DNA of 45,797 bases. It comes from Porphyromonadaceae bacterium UBA7203 (GTDB lineage: Bacteria; Bacteroidota; Bacteroidia; Bacteroidales; Muribaculaceae). Under the pieces are notes generated by a model that ran no database searches, was not told the DNA's origin, and worked only from the letters and a program-made list of their open reading frames with translations. Position numbers and translations under genes: made by a program. Of this stretch, positions 15,430-25,653 are shown piece after piece; positions within the stretch are counted from its first letter, which is position 1, and the number at the start of each line of letters is the position of its first letter. The stretch is from positions 1 to 45,797 of the forward strand of contig DKUN01000015.1 in assembly GCA_002490725.1 (NCBI GenBank). Reading direction: 5' to 3'.

Positions 15430-18400
15430 ATGAGAAACATTAATCATAACAAGCAAATCTCGCGCATCGAGCGGCTGTGGCGAATTGCGCTGCTGCTCCT
15501 TTTGCCGGCTGTGGTTCCGCTGACCTCAGCCGCACAAACCAGTGTGCGCGACATTGTCGGCCGGGTAGTCGACGAAGAGAACGAACCGCTTCCCGGCGCC
15601 ACCATCCGCAGTAATGACAACAAGCAGATGACCGTTACCGACATGGACGGAAAGTTCAGCATCAAGGTTGCCGCAGGCACCCGGCTGAACGTGACCTATG
15701 TCGGCTTCGAGCGCAAGGAGGTCGTGGCCACCAAGGAGCCGATGACCATTGTGCTGATATCGACGGTCAGCAAGATGAACGAACTCGTAGTGGTGGGCTA
15801 TGGCACTGCCCGCCGCAGCGACGTGGCCACGGCCGTCAGTCCTGTCAATATGGAAGAACTGGCCAAGAGCGGCTCCACGCAGACGCTCGAAGCCCTTCAG
15901 GGCAAGGTGGCCGGTCTGCAAATCACGTCGTCAGACGGCTCGCTGGCCGGCGGCATGACCTTCAGAATGCGCGGCGTGAACTCCATTACCGGCGGCACGC
16001 AGCCGCTGTTTGTCATCGACGGTGTGCCTCAGCCGGTGTCGGAGCCGAATTCTGCCGACATTGCCAACAACCCGCTGATGGGTCTGAACCCCTCCGATAT
16101 CGAATCAATCGAGGTGCTCAAAGATGCGGCCGCCGCGTCGATCTATGGCACCAAGGGCTCGAACGGCGTGGTCATTATCACTACGAAAAAGGGTCAGTTG
16201 TCGAGCAAGCCTAAATTTACCATATCGCTGGCCGGCGGCCTCGAGTTCAAGCCTGAAACGGCGCTCAAGGTGCTCACTCCCGAGCGATACGCCCACAAGA
16301 TGCTCGAGCGCGGCACCTACGACAACGAGCAGTACATCGCCTTCTGGAACGGCGTCATCAACTCCCGCGGCTGGGAGCACCCGTCGGTCCACAACTGGAT
16401 GGACGACATTTTGCAGACCGGCACGAAATATGACCTCAACGCCTCCATGTCGGGCGGCACCCAGGGCACCAGCTATATGCTGTCGGCAGGCTACAGCAAC
16501 ACCCGCGGCCTGATTCGCCGCAGCAGTTTTGACCGCTTTACCTCGCGTCTGAATCTGCAGCAGACGGTGAGCAAGACTGTGAGCGTCGGGCTTAACTCGT
16601 CGTTCTCGACCTCGCTCGACAAGAATCCCACCTCCGATTGGAGCCAGAGCGGCGTAGTGCTCAACGCGCTGCAGCGTTCACCCTTCCTGTTCTATCCGGG
16701 TTTTGCCGATCTGATGAACTATAGCAATGTTTCAATTATGAGTCCGCTGGTGGCTGTAGAGCAGGTCGACATCAGCAACCGCTATACGGAACTTAACGCC
16801 AACCTTTGGCTGTCGTGGGAGATTGTGCCCTCGCTGACCTTCTCGACCTCGGGCAGCTATCGCCGCGCCGGCGTCAAGTCGACCCGCCTCTGGGGGCGCG
16901 ACACCTGGTTCGGCCAGAGCGAAAACGGGCGCATGGAAACCGGCGACCTCGATGAGAACAGCTGGGTCTATGAAGGCCGTCTGTCGTGGGCCAAGGACTT
17001 CGGCGCGCACTCGGTCACTGCCATGGGCGCGTTCGAGGCCTCGAAATGGTGGATGAACAATAACTATAACATGGCCACAAACTTCGAGGAAATGAACCTC
17101 GGCATCTATGGCATCAACGAAGGCCTGGTCAGCTATGCGCCGCTCTATACCTACGACAGCAACAAGACCCTCAGCTGGATTGCGCGCGCAACCTACAGCT
17201 ATGATAACCGCTATATTCTCAACGCATCGGTGCGAGTTGACGGCAGCTCGAAGTTCGGCTCCAATAAAAAGTGGGGCGCCTTCCCGTCGGTGTCGGCGGC
17301 ATGGCGAGTTAGCCAGGAAGAGTTCATGAAGAGCGCGGACTTCATTTCCAATCTGCGTCTGCGCGCATCGTTCGGCATGACGGGCAACAACCAGATACCC
17401 TCCTATCAGTCGCTGTCGCAGCTGGCATCGAACAAGGTCGTGTTCAACAACAACACGGTCGAGATTGGCCGCTATCCGAGCAATATCACCAACAACGACC
17501 TGAAATGGGAGAGCCAAAAGCAGTTTAACGTCGGCTTTGACTTTGCCGTATGGAACAATCGCCTGCAACTGACGGCCGACTTCTACTACAAGCGCGTCGA
17601 CGACATGCTGCTCAACGTAATGATTCCCTCCTCGTCGGGCTTCACCAGCGCATGGAAAAACGCCGGCCAGCTCGAAAACAAGGGTCTTGACCTTCAGCTC
17701 ACGGCCTACTGGTTCAGGGGCGAGTTCTCGTGGTCGACCGACTTTAACTTCTCGCTCTACCGCAACAAGATTCTCAAGCTCGACGGCGGCCAGTATCAGC
17801 AGTTCTATGACCGCGGCCTGAACGAAAAAATCAAGTCAGACGTGGTGCTCCGCGTCGGCGAACCCGTGGGCATCTACTACGGCTACATCTCCGACGGCGT
17901 CTATAACAACGCCAACGAAATCGCCAACGGCTATCCGGGCAGCAACCTCAAGGAGGGCGAGCTGAAGGTTGTCGACGTCAACGGCGACGGCATCATTGAC
18001 AGCAACGACCGCGTTCCGGTTGCCAACGTCAATCCGCTCCACACCGGCGGCATGGGCAATACCTTCAAGTATAAGGGCTTTGACCTCTACGTGTTTTTCC
18101 GCTGGAGTTATGGTAACGACGTAATCAACGGCAATGCCTACTACCTGCAGGGCACCACTTCGATCAACAATATTCTGCAGAGCATTGACGGCAACGTCTG
18201 GGGCACCAAGAATCCCGAGGGCAATTTCCCGCAAAGCGGCTCCGGCACATGGAGCGAAAGCGTGATGCGCTCCGACCTGGTCGAGGACGGTTCGTTCCTG
18301 CGCCTGCAGACCGTGGCCCTGGGCTATACGCTCCCCGACAAGCTGACTCGCAAAATGGGCATGAGCAAGTTCCGCATAGCCCTTACCGGATCCAATCTCT

Positions 18401-18540
18401 GGACATGGACCCGCTATTCGGGCTTCGACCCCGAAGCCAACACGGGCTGGGGCACGGTTACACGCATAGCCCCGGGCATGGACATGAGTCCCTATCCGCG
18501 TCCACGCAGTTGTTCTCTCTCGTTTGAACTCAATTTCTGA
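15430..18540 (+). CDS. SusC/RagA-type TonB-dependent outer-membrane transporter
   Basis: Outer-membrane barrel that imports oligosaccharides in complex with its SusD partner, powered by TonB. The 1036 residues show a signal peptide (hydrophobic core IALLLLLPAVVPLTSAA, cleavage likely before Q36), a carboxypeptidase-regulatory-like beta domain (about 40-115: VGRVVDEENEPLPGATIRSN and YVGFERKEV), a TonB-box-like ELVVVGYGTARRSDV (118-132) and a plug with LQGKVAGLQITSSDG, GTQPLFVIDGVP and IESIEVLKDAAAASIYGTKG. The last residues end in F (SLSFELNF), as expected for a BAM-folded barrel. It is the first gene of the locus, 8 nt ahead of susD. The substrate cannot be read from the sequence. Confidence 0.96.
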   Translation: MRNINHNKQISRIERLWRIALLLLLPAVVPLTSAAQTSVRDIVGRVVDEENEPLPGATIRSNDNKQMTVTDMDGKFSIKVAAGTRLNVTYVGFERKEVVATKEPMTIVLISTVSKMNELVVVGYGTARRSDVATAVSPVNMEELAKSGSTQTLEALQGKVAGLQITSSDGSLAGGMTFRMRGVNSITGGTQPLFVIDGVPQPVSEPNSADIANNPLMGLNPSDIESIEVLKDAAAASIYGTKGSNGVVIITTKKGQLSSKPKFTISLAGGLEFKPETALKVLTPERYAHKMLERGTYDNEQYIAFWNGVINSRGWEHPSVHNWMDDILQTGTKYDLNASMSGGTQGTSYMLSAGYSNTRGLIRRSSFDRFTSRLNLQQTVSKTVSVGLNSSFSTSLDKNPTSDWSQSGVVLNALQRSPFLFYPGFADLMNYSNVSIMSPLVAVEQVDISNRYTELNANLWLSWEIVPSLTFSTSGSYRRAGVKSTRLWGRDTWFGQSENGRMETGDLDENSWVYEGRLSWAKDFGAHSVTAMGAFEASKWWMNNNYNMATNFEEMNLGIYGINEGLVSYAPLYTYDSNKTLSWIARATYSYDNRYILNASVRVDGSSKFGSNKKWGAFPSVSAAWRVSQEEFMKSADFISNLRLRASFGMTGNNQIPSYQSLSQLASNKVVFNNNTVEIGRYPSNITNNDLKWESQKQFNVGFDFAVWNNRLQLTADFYYKRVDDMLLNVMIPSSSGFTSAWKNAGQLENKGLDLQLTAYWFRGEFSWSTDFNFSLYRNKILKLDGGQYQQFYDRGLNEKIKSDVVLRVGEPVGIYYGYISDGVYNNANEIANGYPGSNLKEGELKVVDVNGDGIIDSNDRVPVANVNPLHTGGMGNTFKYKGFDLYVFFRWSYGNDVINGNAYYLQGTTSINNILQSIDGNVWGTKNPEGNFPQSGSGTWSESVMRSDLVEDGSFLRLQTVALGYTLPDKLTRKMGMSKFRIALTGSNLWTWTRYSGFDPEANTGWGTVTRIAPGMDMSPYPRPRSCSLSFELNF

Positions 18541-18548
18541 CCTCCAAC

Positions 18549-20345
18549 ATGAAAACCAACCATATCATCAAATCGGCCCTCGCGCTGATAGTGGCCGCCA
18601 TGTCGGGTTCATGTTCCGACTTTCTCGACGAGGAACCCAAAGGCATCGTAACGGCCCCCGAATTTTACAAGAACGAGCAGCAGGTGCGTCAGGCCGTCAA
18701 CGGCATCTATCGCCGCATGGCAAACTCTGACGTGATGGGCTATGAAGTCAAGCAGCTTCCCTGCGACCTGCTCAAGCGTGCCTCGTGGGACGAGGCCGGC
18801 GGCCTTGGCAACTTCACCTACGGCGCCGAAAACAGCTATATAACCAAAATGTGGCAGGGCCACTATAGCATTGTCAAGGACTGCAACAGCACCATCGACG
18901 CCATCGAGGCCAACAAGTCGGATATCGATAACGCCGACCGCTATCTCGGCCAGGCCCGCGGCGTGCGCGCCATAATCTACTTCGACCTGGCCCGCTGGTT
19001 CGGCGCCGTGCCGCTTGTGCTCAAAGCGCCGACCGACCTCGACGGCCTCGAGGTAGAGCGCACTCCCGTCAAGCAGGTGTTTGACCAGATTGTGGCCGAC
19101 CTTGAGTTCGCGGCGCTCAACGCGCCCGAAACGCGCGGCGACGGCTGGCAATACGGCCGCTTCTCGAGCGAGGCCGCCCACGGCTATCTGTCGAAGGTAT
19201 ATATGTGGATGGCGTCGGTCGACAGCCGCGACAATACCGAACTCTTCGGCAAGCCTGCCGACAACTACCGCAAGGCGCTTGACCATAGCGAACTCGTGAT
19301 TCGCTCGGGCAAGTTCTCGCTCGTGCCCTTCTATCCCGACGTATTCAACGCCAAGACGCGCGGCGAGGCCCAGAAGGAAGTGCTCTTCACCCTCGAGGGA
19401 CTGACCGGCGACAACACCGGCACATGGACGGGCATGGTGTTCGGCATCCGCGGCTCGCAGGAAAAGGGCGGCTCGTGGGACAACATCTCCTCGTCAGACT
19501 ATCACCGCATGATCTACGAACCCTCCGACAGCGTCAGGCGTCTATGGAATTGCCCGCGTGTTCAGCTGATGGAAGACGGCCGCCTGTGGGGCTGGGACTA
19601 TCGAATCTACTGGGATACGCGCAGCGACCAGAAGCTCTCGGAAGCCACTGAAAACAACAACTGGGTGCAATGGAGCATCGGCAAGTTCCGCCGCTATCCT
19701 CTCGAATCGCCCTCGACCTATAACTATACCAACTTCGGAATGGACGAGCCGCTGCTGCGCTATGCCGACGTGCTGCTGACCTATGCCGAGGCATATAACG
19801 AGGTCAACCACTCGCCCGGCGCCTACACGGCCTCGGTCGGCACCGACCTCAGCGGCGTCGACATAGCTTCGGCCTACGATGCGGTCAACCTGGTGCGCCG
19901 GCGCGCCCGCATAGCCAACACGGGCATCATGCACGAGGACCCTCTGCCCCGCGAGCTTAAACTCGAACTCGCCTCGCTCAACGGCTCCTGTGTGCCCGAC
20001 TGGCGCCCCGGATTCTACGGCTACATCTACGACGGCGTGCGCGAAGCCTCGCAGGCCCACGGTTATGGAGGCGATTATGACTCGTTCCGCAACGAGATTC
20101 TCGAGGAGCGCGGCCGCGAACTGGTGGCCGAGGGCACCGACCGCTGGTGCGACCTGGTGCGCCGCGGCTTGCTCGAGGCCAAGATGCAGGGTTGGCGCAG
20201 CTACAATCCGTTCGTTTCGTCGGAAGAGCGCAACATCCTGACTCCCGGCGCACCCGAAAACGTGTCGCGCAAGCACTATCTGCTGCCGATTCCCCTGAGT
20301 GAAATGGATGTCAACAAGAAACTAACCCAAAATCCCGGTTATTAA
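18549..20345 (+). CDS. SusD/RagB-type surface glycan-binding lipoprotein
   Basis: Lid of the SusCD complex: a lipoprotein that captures glycan at the cell surface and closes over SusC. The 598 residues start with a lipoprotein signal peptide whose lipobox is SGSC (Cys 22); the following SDFLDEEP is acidic, matching the surface-export signal of Bacteroidetes. Typical SusD text includes FLDEEPKGIVTAPEFYKNEQ, YLGQARGVRAIIYFDLARWF (the TPR helix after the signal), FGMDEPLLRYADVLLTYAEA, RNEILEERGRELVAEGTDRW and the C-terminal HYLLPIPLSEMDVNKKLTQN with NPGY. It is 3 nt ahead of the next gene. Confidence 0.96.
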   Translation: MKTNHIIKSALALIVAAMSGSCSDFLDEEPKGIVTAPEFYKNEQQVRQAVNGIYRRMANSDVMGYEVKQLPCDLLKRASWDEAGGLGNFTYGAENSYITKMWQGHYSIVKDCNSTIDAIEANKSDIDNADRYLGQARGVRAIIYFDLARWFGAVPLVLKAPTDLDGLEVERTPVKQVFDQIVADLEFAALNAPETRGDGWQYGRFSSEAAHGYLSKVYMWMASVDSRDNTELFGKPADNYRKALDHSELVIRSGKFSLVPFYPDVFNAKTRGEAQKEVLFTLEGLTGDNTGTWTGMVFGIRGSQEKGGSWDNISSSDYHRMIYEPSDSVRRLWNCPRVQLMEDGRLWGWDYRIYWDTRSDQKLSEATENNNWVQWSIGKFRRYPLESPSTYNYTNFGMDEPLLRYADVLLTYAEAYNEVNHSPGAYTASVGTDLSGVDIASAYDAVNLVRRRARIANTGIMHEDPLPRELKLELASLNGSCVPDWRPGFYGYIYDGVREASQAHGYGGDYDSFRNEILEERGRELVAEGTDRWCDLVRRGLLEAKMQGWRSYNPFVSSEERNILTPGAPENVSRKHYLLPIPLSEMDVNKKLTQNPGY

Positions 20346-20348
20346 GAT

Positions 20349-21443
20349 ATGAAAGCTAAATATTCAGCCATTATACTGACTCTTTGCAGTCTGGCGGCGT
20401 CATGTACTCACGAGGCTCCCGAAATAGAGCTCTCCGTCATGGCCGACCGCACGTCGGTGAGCGTAGGCGAGCCGGTGACCCTGTCGATTACCCACGATGC
20501 CGCAGCCGGGCTCGTAGTGTTCAACGGCGAGGAAGGTCATAAATATGAACTCAGCGCCCTTCACTGCCTTGCCGGCAAGAGCGAGGAAGAGATTCGCAAC
20601 ACCGTGTTCCGCGTGGCCGACCCGCTGGTAAAACCGACTGTTTTTGACTTTTCGGGCTTTACGGGCAGCGAAACTTTCGATGAAAATTCGACTGTCACAC
20701 TGGTTAATGCCGGCTCGGGCGACTGCATTATCCCCTCGGAGGGACAGCTTGTCGACACCGACAGCGGCAAGGCGCTGAAAATCACCTCGACCCATCCGGA
20801 ATGGTGGTATCAGGCAATTCGCCTCAACCTCAACTCGCGCCCCGGTGCAAACACGCTGCTCAAGCTCACCATGCGTTTTGAAAAAGACTATCTTTCAAAA
20901 ATCGGCTCAGGCGACCCGGCTCCCGAGGTGCCGACGTTCATGGTCGTTATCCGCCTGGCAGGGCGGGCGGCCGGCAGCGATGACGTGGTGTTCTCTGACG
21001 AGACCGTCTGGGATGTGTACTGGGCGCCGTCGACTACCTCGACCGACTATAGCATCGATTTGTCGCGTATCATTGCGGCCTGGGAGGCCGGCACCGGCCT
21101 GAAGATGGACTTCCTGGACTACGCCCAGATTCTGATGACCACCTCCGAGGGCGCATATGGCTATATCGGCGACTTCTGGATTGAAAAGGTGCAGTTCGGC
21201 GACTATGACTATATGCCGTTCGACACGGCCGAGGCCGTCGGAGCCGGTTCTGCTCCCGGAACTGTGACCTACACCCATGCGTTCAGCGCCCCCGGCGACT
21301 ATGTAATGACCGTAGTTGCCACCTCTTCGTCGCTGAAAAACTATGTCAACGGCGGTTATAAGGATGATCCGGCGTCAAAAATCTCGGCCAGCGAGTTTAA
21401 CGTCCGTCGCGAACTCCGCACCGTCAATATTCATGTAGAGTGA
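20349..21443 (+). CDS. Surface lipoprotein of the SusEF/DUF5017 position, probable glycan-binding protein
   Basis: A 364-residue lipoprotein (lipobox AASC, Cys 19). After the acidic linker THEAPEIE come the strands SVSVGEPVTLSI and FNGEEGHKYELSA, which resemble the start of DUF5017-like/PKD-type proteins often encoded after SusD. The middle, about 90-270, looks like a beta-sandwich with many aromatic residues (HPEWWYQAIRLNL, TVWDVYWAPSTTSTDY, GYIGDFWIEKVQFGDYDYMP). The end returns to a PKD-like strand set (VTYTHAFSAPGDYVMTVVAT). So one beta domain appears to be inserted in another. Binding of the target glycan is inferred from position and fold type only; the family name is from memory. Confidence 0.7.
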   Translation: MKAKYSAIILTLCSLAASCTHEAPEIELSVMADRTSVSVGEPVTLSITHDAAAGLVVFNGEEGHKYELSALHCLAGKSEEEIRNTVFRVADPLVKPTVFDFSGFTGSETFDENSTVTLVNAGSGDCIIPSEGQLVDTDSGKALKITSTHPEWWYQAIRLNLNSRPGANTLLKLTMRFEKDYLSKIGSGDPAPEVPTFMVVIRLAGRAAGSDDVVFSDETVWDVYWAPSTTSTDYSIDLSRIIAAWEAGTGLKMDFLDYAQILMTTSEGAYGYIGDFWIEKVQFGDYDYMPFDTAEAVGAGSAPGTVTYTHAFSAPGDYVMTVVATSSSLKNYVNGGYKDDPASKISASEFNVRRELRTVNIHVE

Positions 21444-21476
21444 TTGATTTTCCTGTAATAATTGATTTGTGAAGGT

Positions 21477-24400
21477 ATGAAGATGGCTCGCCGGATTTCT
21501 GTCATAGTTATGATGTGTGTCATATCTTATCTGACCGGATCCGGTCAGAGCCATCCTCTGTTTCTTCATCATCTGAGCCGTGCCGACGGGTTGCTCCACG
21601 ACAACACCACCTGCGTTACGGTCGATCCCTACGGCTTCATATGGATAGGCACCCACCGAGGCATCAACCGCTATGACGGCTATCGCCTTGCCGGCTGGAA
21701 CTATCCCGGCAATGACGCCAACCCCGACCGCGTTTACGGCATGGCGCTCAGCGGCTCGAAACTTCTGCTTGCCACTGAAGCCGGTCTGATCGGCTTCGAC
21801 CCTCAGCGACTCGAATACATGGCTCCGCTCAAAGGGGCCGACAGTCATGAGGATGAAATCATTGCCGGCATATCGCGAATCAACGCCGTGGCCGGATTTG
21901 AGAGCGAGGGATGGTGCTGGGCTGTAGTCAACGGCGAGGGCGCCATGTTGCGTCTGGCCGACGACGGCACGATCGAATTTCTTCCCGTAGGCAACGACAA
22001 GACCGTGCGGACCAATGTCGAAGTGCCGAGCGCCGCGTTCAACGGCGAGGATATCCTGTGGGTATCGGGCCGCGACATGCTCGAGATTTACCGCCTCGAG
22101 GGCAAGGGCAAGGCCCGCCGGTTCACGCTGGTCGACCGCAGTTCGCTGGTCGAAGCGACACGGGTCCACGCCCTATGCTACGAATCGCCCGGCCGCCTCT
22201 GGATCGGCATGCCCGACGAAGTGGTCTGCGCGGTGGTCGACAAAGCCGGCCGACCCCACATAACCGGCCAGGCCAAGTTACCGACATCGGCAGAGCTGAT
22301 GGGGCTTGCCCTGACGGCCGACAATGTCTGGGCCGTGGCCAACGACGGGCTCTTCCGAATATCGAAAACGACCTGTGAGTGCAGCGAGGCCTATCGTCGC
22401 GGCAGCAATGCCGACGGCGAGGTGCTGTCAGACGCCAATTCAATCTATACCGACCGCTTCGGCAATCTGTGGATGACGGGCTGGATGAGCGGCGCCGCCT
22501 TTTCCAATCCGATGGCGCTCGGCTTCTCGTATATTCAGCCGGGCGGCGAAGACAAGTTTGTCAGCGCTCTCTGCTACGACTCGGTCGAACACAATATCTA
22601 TGCCGCCACAAAGTTTCACGGCATATCGCGCATCGGTCTGCCCGACATGGAGGTGACCGACATCAACTCGTCCGATATGCTTGCAAACGTGGTCAGCTCA
22701 CTTTCGGTCAGCGGCGACAACCTTTATGCTTCGGTGGCCGACCGCATTATCTCGCTCGACAAGCACTCGGGCAGCATTAGCGGAATCGTGAGCACGCGTC
22801 GTCAGGGCTACGTGTTCTGGACGGCTTTCGACCGTTTCGGCCGCATGTGGGTGGCAACCTCGCGCGGCCTGGAGTGTTTCAGCTCCGACGCCGACGGCAA
22901 CTGGGCGCCCGACAGTCGTGTCAACGATAAAGAGGGCCTGCCCGATCCCCGGCTCACAGCCATTATGGGCCACAACATTCTGAGCGACACGATTGCCAAC
23001 GAACTGATTATAACCTCGGCCAAAGGCGTGCACCGGCTGATGCTTGACGCCGACGGCGGGGTGGGGCGCATAGTGCGCTACACGGCCGGCAAACCCGGCG
23101 GCCTTTCGAGCGATTATACGTGGTCCATAGCGCCTGCGCTCGACTATGAAGGCCACCGTTCGGTTTGGGTCGGCACCATGGGCAAGGGGCTCAACCGCCT
23201 CGTGTTTATTGACCGCGCCGACGGAACGTATGGCTATCGCGTCAGGCGTTCGGGCACCGATTGCGGCGCCGCGTCCGACGACGTCGAAAGCATCGTGGTC
23301 GACGGCCTTGACCGCGTCTGGTGTGCAGGCGCCGGTCTTCACTGTTACGACACCTATAAGGGTCTATATAACAACTATGGCGTAGCCGACGGCCTGCTGA
23401 GCGCAACGTTCTGTACGTCGTGTGCGGTAGCCGATTCGACAGGAACGATGTGGTTCGGCGGGGCCGACGGCATATGTCATTTCAAACCCGAGGGTCAGAT
23501 GGGTGCTCCGGTGCGCACCGATGTGCTCATTTCTGACATCATGCCCGACAATAACCGGGTTCAGTTCCCTCAGTCGGGGCGAGTTAGTCTAAAGTATCCC
23601 GACAACGGGCTCAACATCGCGCTCACAACCCTGTCGTATGGCGCCGAGCGCCATCTGCGCTATCGCTACCGGCTGCTTGGCTACGATGACCGCTGGCGCG
23701 AGATTCTGCCCGGCAGCGATCCTGAAATCCGCTACTCACGCCTGCCTTACGGCAGCTTCGTCTTCGAGGCCGAGGCCGGCGACAGCAACGGATGGTCGGG
23801 CCAGATTACCTCGCTGGTCATTGACTCCGAGGCGCCATGGTGGCTGTCGGGCTGGGCCATGGCCTTATACATTGTGCTTGCTATAGCATTGGCCGTGGTG
23901 CTGGCCCGCTATCTGATGAAATGGTCGGCCATAAAGCGCGAAATGGCGCTGCGCCGCCAAACCGAGGTGCAGCAGCAGGCGGTCATTGACATGAAGGAAC
24001 GGTTCTTCACCGATGTGTCGCACGAGTTCCGCACGCCGTTGACCCTGATTCGCCATGCTGCCGACAATCTGAGCACCCGCCTGGGCGGCGACGACCGCCA
24101 TGTGCATATGATTTCGCGCAATGCAGCCGTGCTGACCAGCATGGTAAACGAGCTGCTCGACTTTCATCGCGCCGGTCATCATAAGTTCAGACTCCAGGCG
24201 TCGCCGGTTAATCTCGACGCCCTGATACGTCCGATTATCGACGAGTTTTCACTGTGGGCGTCGGAGGTGGGCCTGACCATGAACTTCAGCATCACTCCCG
24301 AGGCGGAGTCGACTGAAATCTGGGCCGACGCCGAAATCGTCACCAAGATGCTCACCAACATTCTGAGCAACAGCATCCGTTATACCGACGCAGGCGGCAC

Positions 24401-25607
24401 GGTCGACATTGACATAAGCATCGGCTCCTATGGGGCAGTCAAGCCGCAGTGTGCCGAGGTGTATTCGCTGATTTCCGCAATGGAAACGGGGCCGCAGGCC
24501 ATTATTCGCGTGCGCGACAACGGCATAGGCATATCGGCCAAGGCGCTGCCGACAATTTTTGACCGCCTGACCATGGACGATGACAGCCCCCAGCGGCCGT
24601 CGGTAGGCTCGGGCATCGGCCTTGCGCTGGTGCGTGCCCTCGCCGAGGTGCATCATGCCGGCATTATGGTCAGCAGCGAAAAGGGCTACGGTTCGGAGTT
24701 CATAATTTTCATTCCCGTTTCAGACGGCTATCTGCTTCCCGGCGAAAAGGCCGACGACAGGGCCTTTGTGGTCAACGACTATCTCAAGGATGTCGCCGCA
24801 GGCCTCGAATTGCCGGCCGATGATGCGGGCGAGGAACCGGCCGCTGCCGACGTCGCTACCGACGCCCCGACGATTCTGGTTGTCGACGACCACCGCGAAA
24901 TCCGCAGCGCCCTGCGCGAACTGTTTGCCAACATGCGCGTCATCACTGCCCATGACGGCCGCGAGGCGCTTGACCGCATCGCAGCCGAAATGCCCGACAT
25001 AATTGTCAGCGACATGATGATGCCGCGCATTGACGGCGCCGAGCTGTGTCGCACGCTCAAATCCGACCTCCACACCTGCCACATTCCGCTTGTGTTGCTG
25101 ACAGCAATGGCCCATGAGGAGCACCATATCGCCGGCATAGAGCTCGGCGCCGACGCCTATGTGACCAAGCCTTATAACCCGCGCCTGCTGACGGCGGTTG
25201 TGACCAACCTGCTGCAGCGTCAGGCCCGCGAGCGTACCGAAGCCGGCCCGACACGCTCCGACCTGATTCGCGAGGGTAAGGACGAACTGTTCGAGCGCTT
25301 CAGGCAGCTGGTGCGCGAGAATTTCGCTAACGAGGGGTTCACGGTCGACGACATATGGCGTTCGCTCGGCATGAACCGCACTAAACTCTACGCGTTCGTC
25401 AAGGAAAAAACGGGCATCTCGCTCGGCGTCTACGTCAGGCGCATGCGGCTTGAGGAGGCCGCCCGCCTGCTGCTGACCACCGACATGCCCGTGGCCGAGG
25501 TGGCCTTTGCCGTCGGCATATCGTCGCCGGCCTATTTTGCCAGGGCCTTCAAGGAGCAATATTCGGTTTCGCCGACCGAATATATCCGACAACATCAGTC
25601 CCGGTAA
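21477..25607 (+). CDS. Hybrid two-component system sensor/regulator (HTCS)
   Basis: One-protein glycan sensor and transcription activator for the locus. I place the start at the ATG 21477 (1376 residues); the frame also opens at a TTG 21462. Order: signal peptide/anchor (ISVIVMMCVISYLTG), a two-bladed periplasmic Reg_prop propeller (DPYGFIWIGTHRGINRYDGY near 40; DRFGRMWVATSRGLECFSSD mid-way), a Y_Y_Y domain around 690-785 (YRYRLLGYDDRWREILPG), one membrane helix at about 788-814, HisKA with DVSHEFRTPLTLIRH (phospho-acceptor His 849), HATPase with TNILSNSIRYTDAGG, VRDNGIGIS and GSGIGLALVRALAEVH, a receiver from about 1133 with Asp 1179 in IIVSDMMMP, and an AraC-type HTH at the C-terminus (MPVAEVAFAVGISSPAYFAR). 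All catalytic residues are present. Confidence 0.96.
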   Translation: MKMARRISVIVMMCVISYLTGSGQSHPLFLHHLSRADGLLHDNTTCVTVDPYGFIWIGTHRGINRYDGYRLAGWNYPGNDANPDRVYGMALSGSKLLLATEAGLIGFDPQRLEYMAPLKGADSHEDEIIAGISRINAVAGFESEGWCWAVVNGEGAMLRLADDGTIEFLPVGNDKTVRTNVEVPSAAFNGEDILWVSGRDMLEIYRLEGKGKARRFTLVDRSSLVEATRVHALCYESPGRLWIGMPDEVVCAVVDKAGRPHITGQAKLPTSAELMGLALTADNVWAVANDGLFRISKTTCECSEAYRRGSNADGEVLSDANSIYTDRFGNLWMTGWMSGAAFSNPMALGFSYIQPGGEDKFVSALCYDSVEHNIYAATKFHGISRIGLPDMEVTDINSSDMLANVVSSLSVSGDNLYASVADRIISLDKHSGSISGIVSTRRQGYVFWTAFDRFGRMWVATSRGLECFSSDADGNWAPDSRVNDKEGLPDPRLTAIMGHNILSDTIANELIITSAKGVHRLMLDADGGVGRIVRYTAGKPGGLSSDYTWSIAPALDYEGHRSVWVGTMGKGLNRLVFIDRADGTYGYRVRRSGTDCGAASDDVESIVVDGLDRVWCAGAGLHCYDTYKGLYNNYGVADGLLSATFCTSCAVADSTGTMWFGGADGICHFKPEGQMGAPVRTDVLISDIMPDNNRVQFPQSGRVSLKYPDNGLNIALTTLSYGAERHLRYRYRLLGYDDRWREILPGSDPEIRYSRLPYGSFVFEAEAGDSNGWSGQITSLVIDSEAPWWLSGWAMALYIVLAIALAVVLARYLMKWSAIKREMALRRQTEVQQQAVIDMKERFFTDVSHEFRTPLTLIRHAADNLSTRLGGDDRHVHMISRNAAVLTSMVNELLDFHRAGHHKFRLQASPVNLDALIRPIIDEFSLWASEVGLTMNFSITPEAESTEIWADAEIVTKMLTNILSNSIRYTDAGGTVDIDISIGSYGAVKPQCAEVYSLISAMETGPQAIIRVRDNGIGISAKALPTIFDRLTMDDDSPQRPSVGSGIGLALVRALAEVHHAGIMVSSEKGYGSEFIIFIPVSDGYLLPGEKADDRAFVVNDYLKDVAAGLELPADDAGEEPAAADVATDAPTILVVDDHREIRSALRELFANMRVITAHDGREALDRIAAEMPDIIVSDMMMPRIDGAELCRTLKSDLHTCHIPLVLLTAMAHEEHHIAGIELGADAYVTKPYNPRLLTAVVTNLLQRQARERTEAGPTRSDLIREGKDELFERFRQLVRENFANEGFTVDDIWRSLGMNRTKLYAFVKEKTGISLGVYVRRMRLEEAARLLLTTDMPVAEVAFAVGISSPAYFARAFKEQYSVSPTEYIRQHQSR

Positions 25608-25653
25608 TCATAAAAGACATCACATTAAAAAAATATACATAGAACCCGCGCTT

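Noticed and set aside
16732..17568. A 278-codon - strand frame inside susC
   Set aside because: It is antisense to an intact SusC barrel domain; no independent start signals or motifs.
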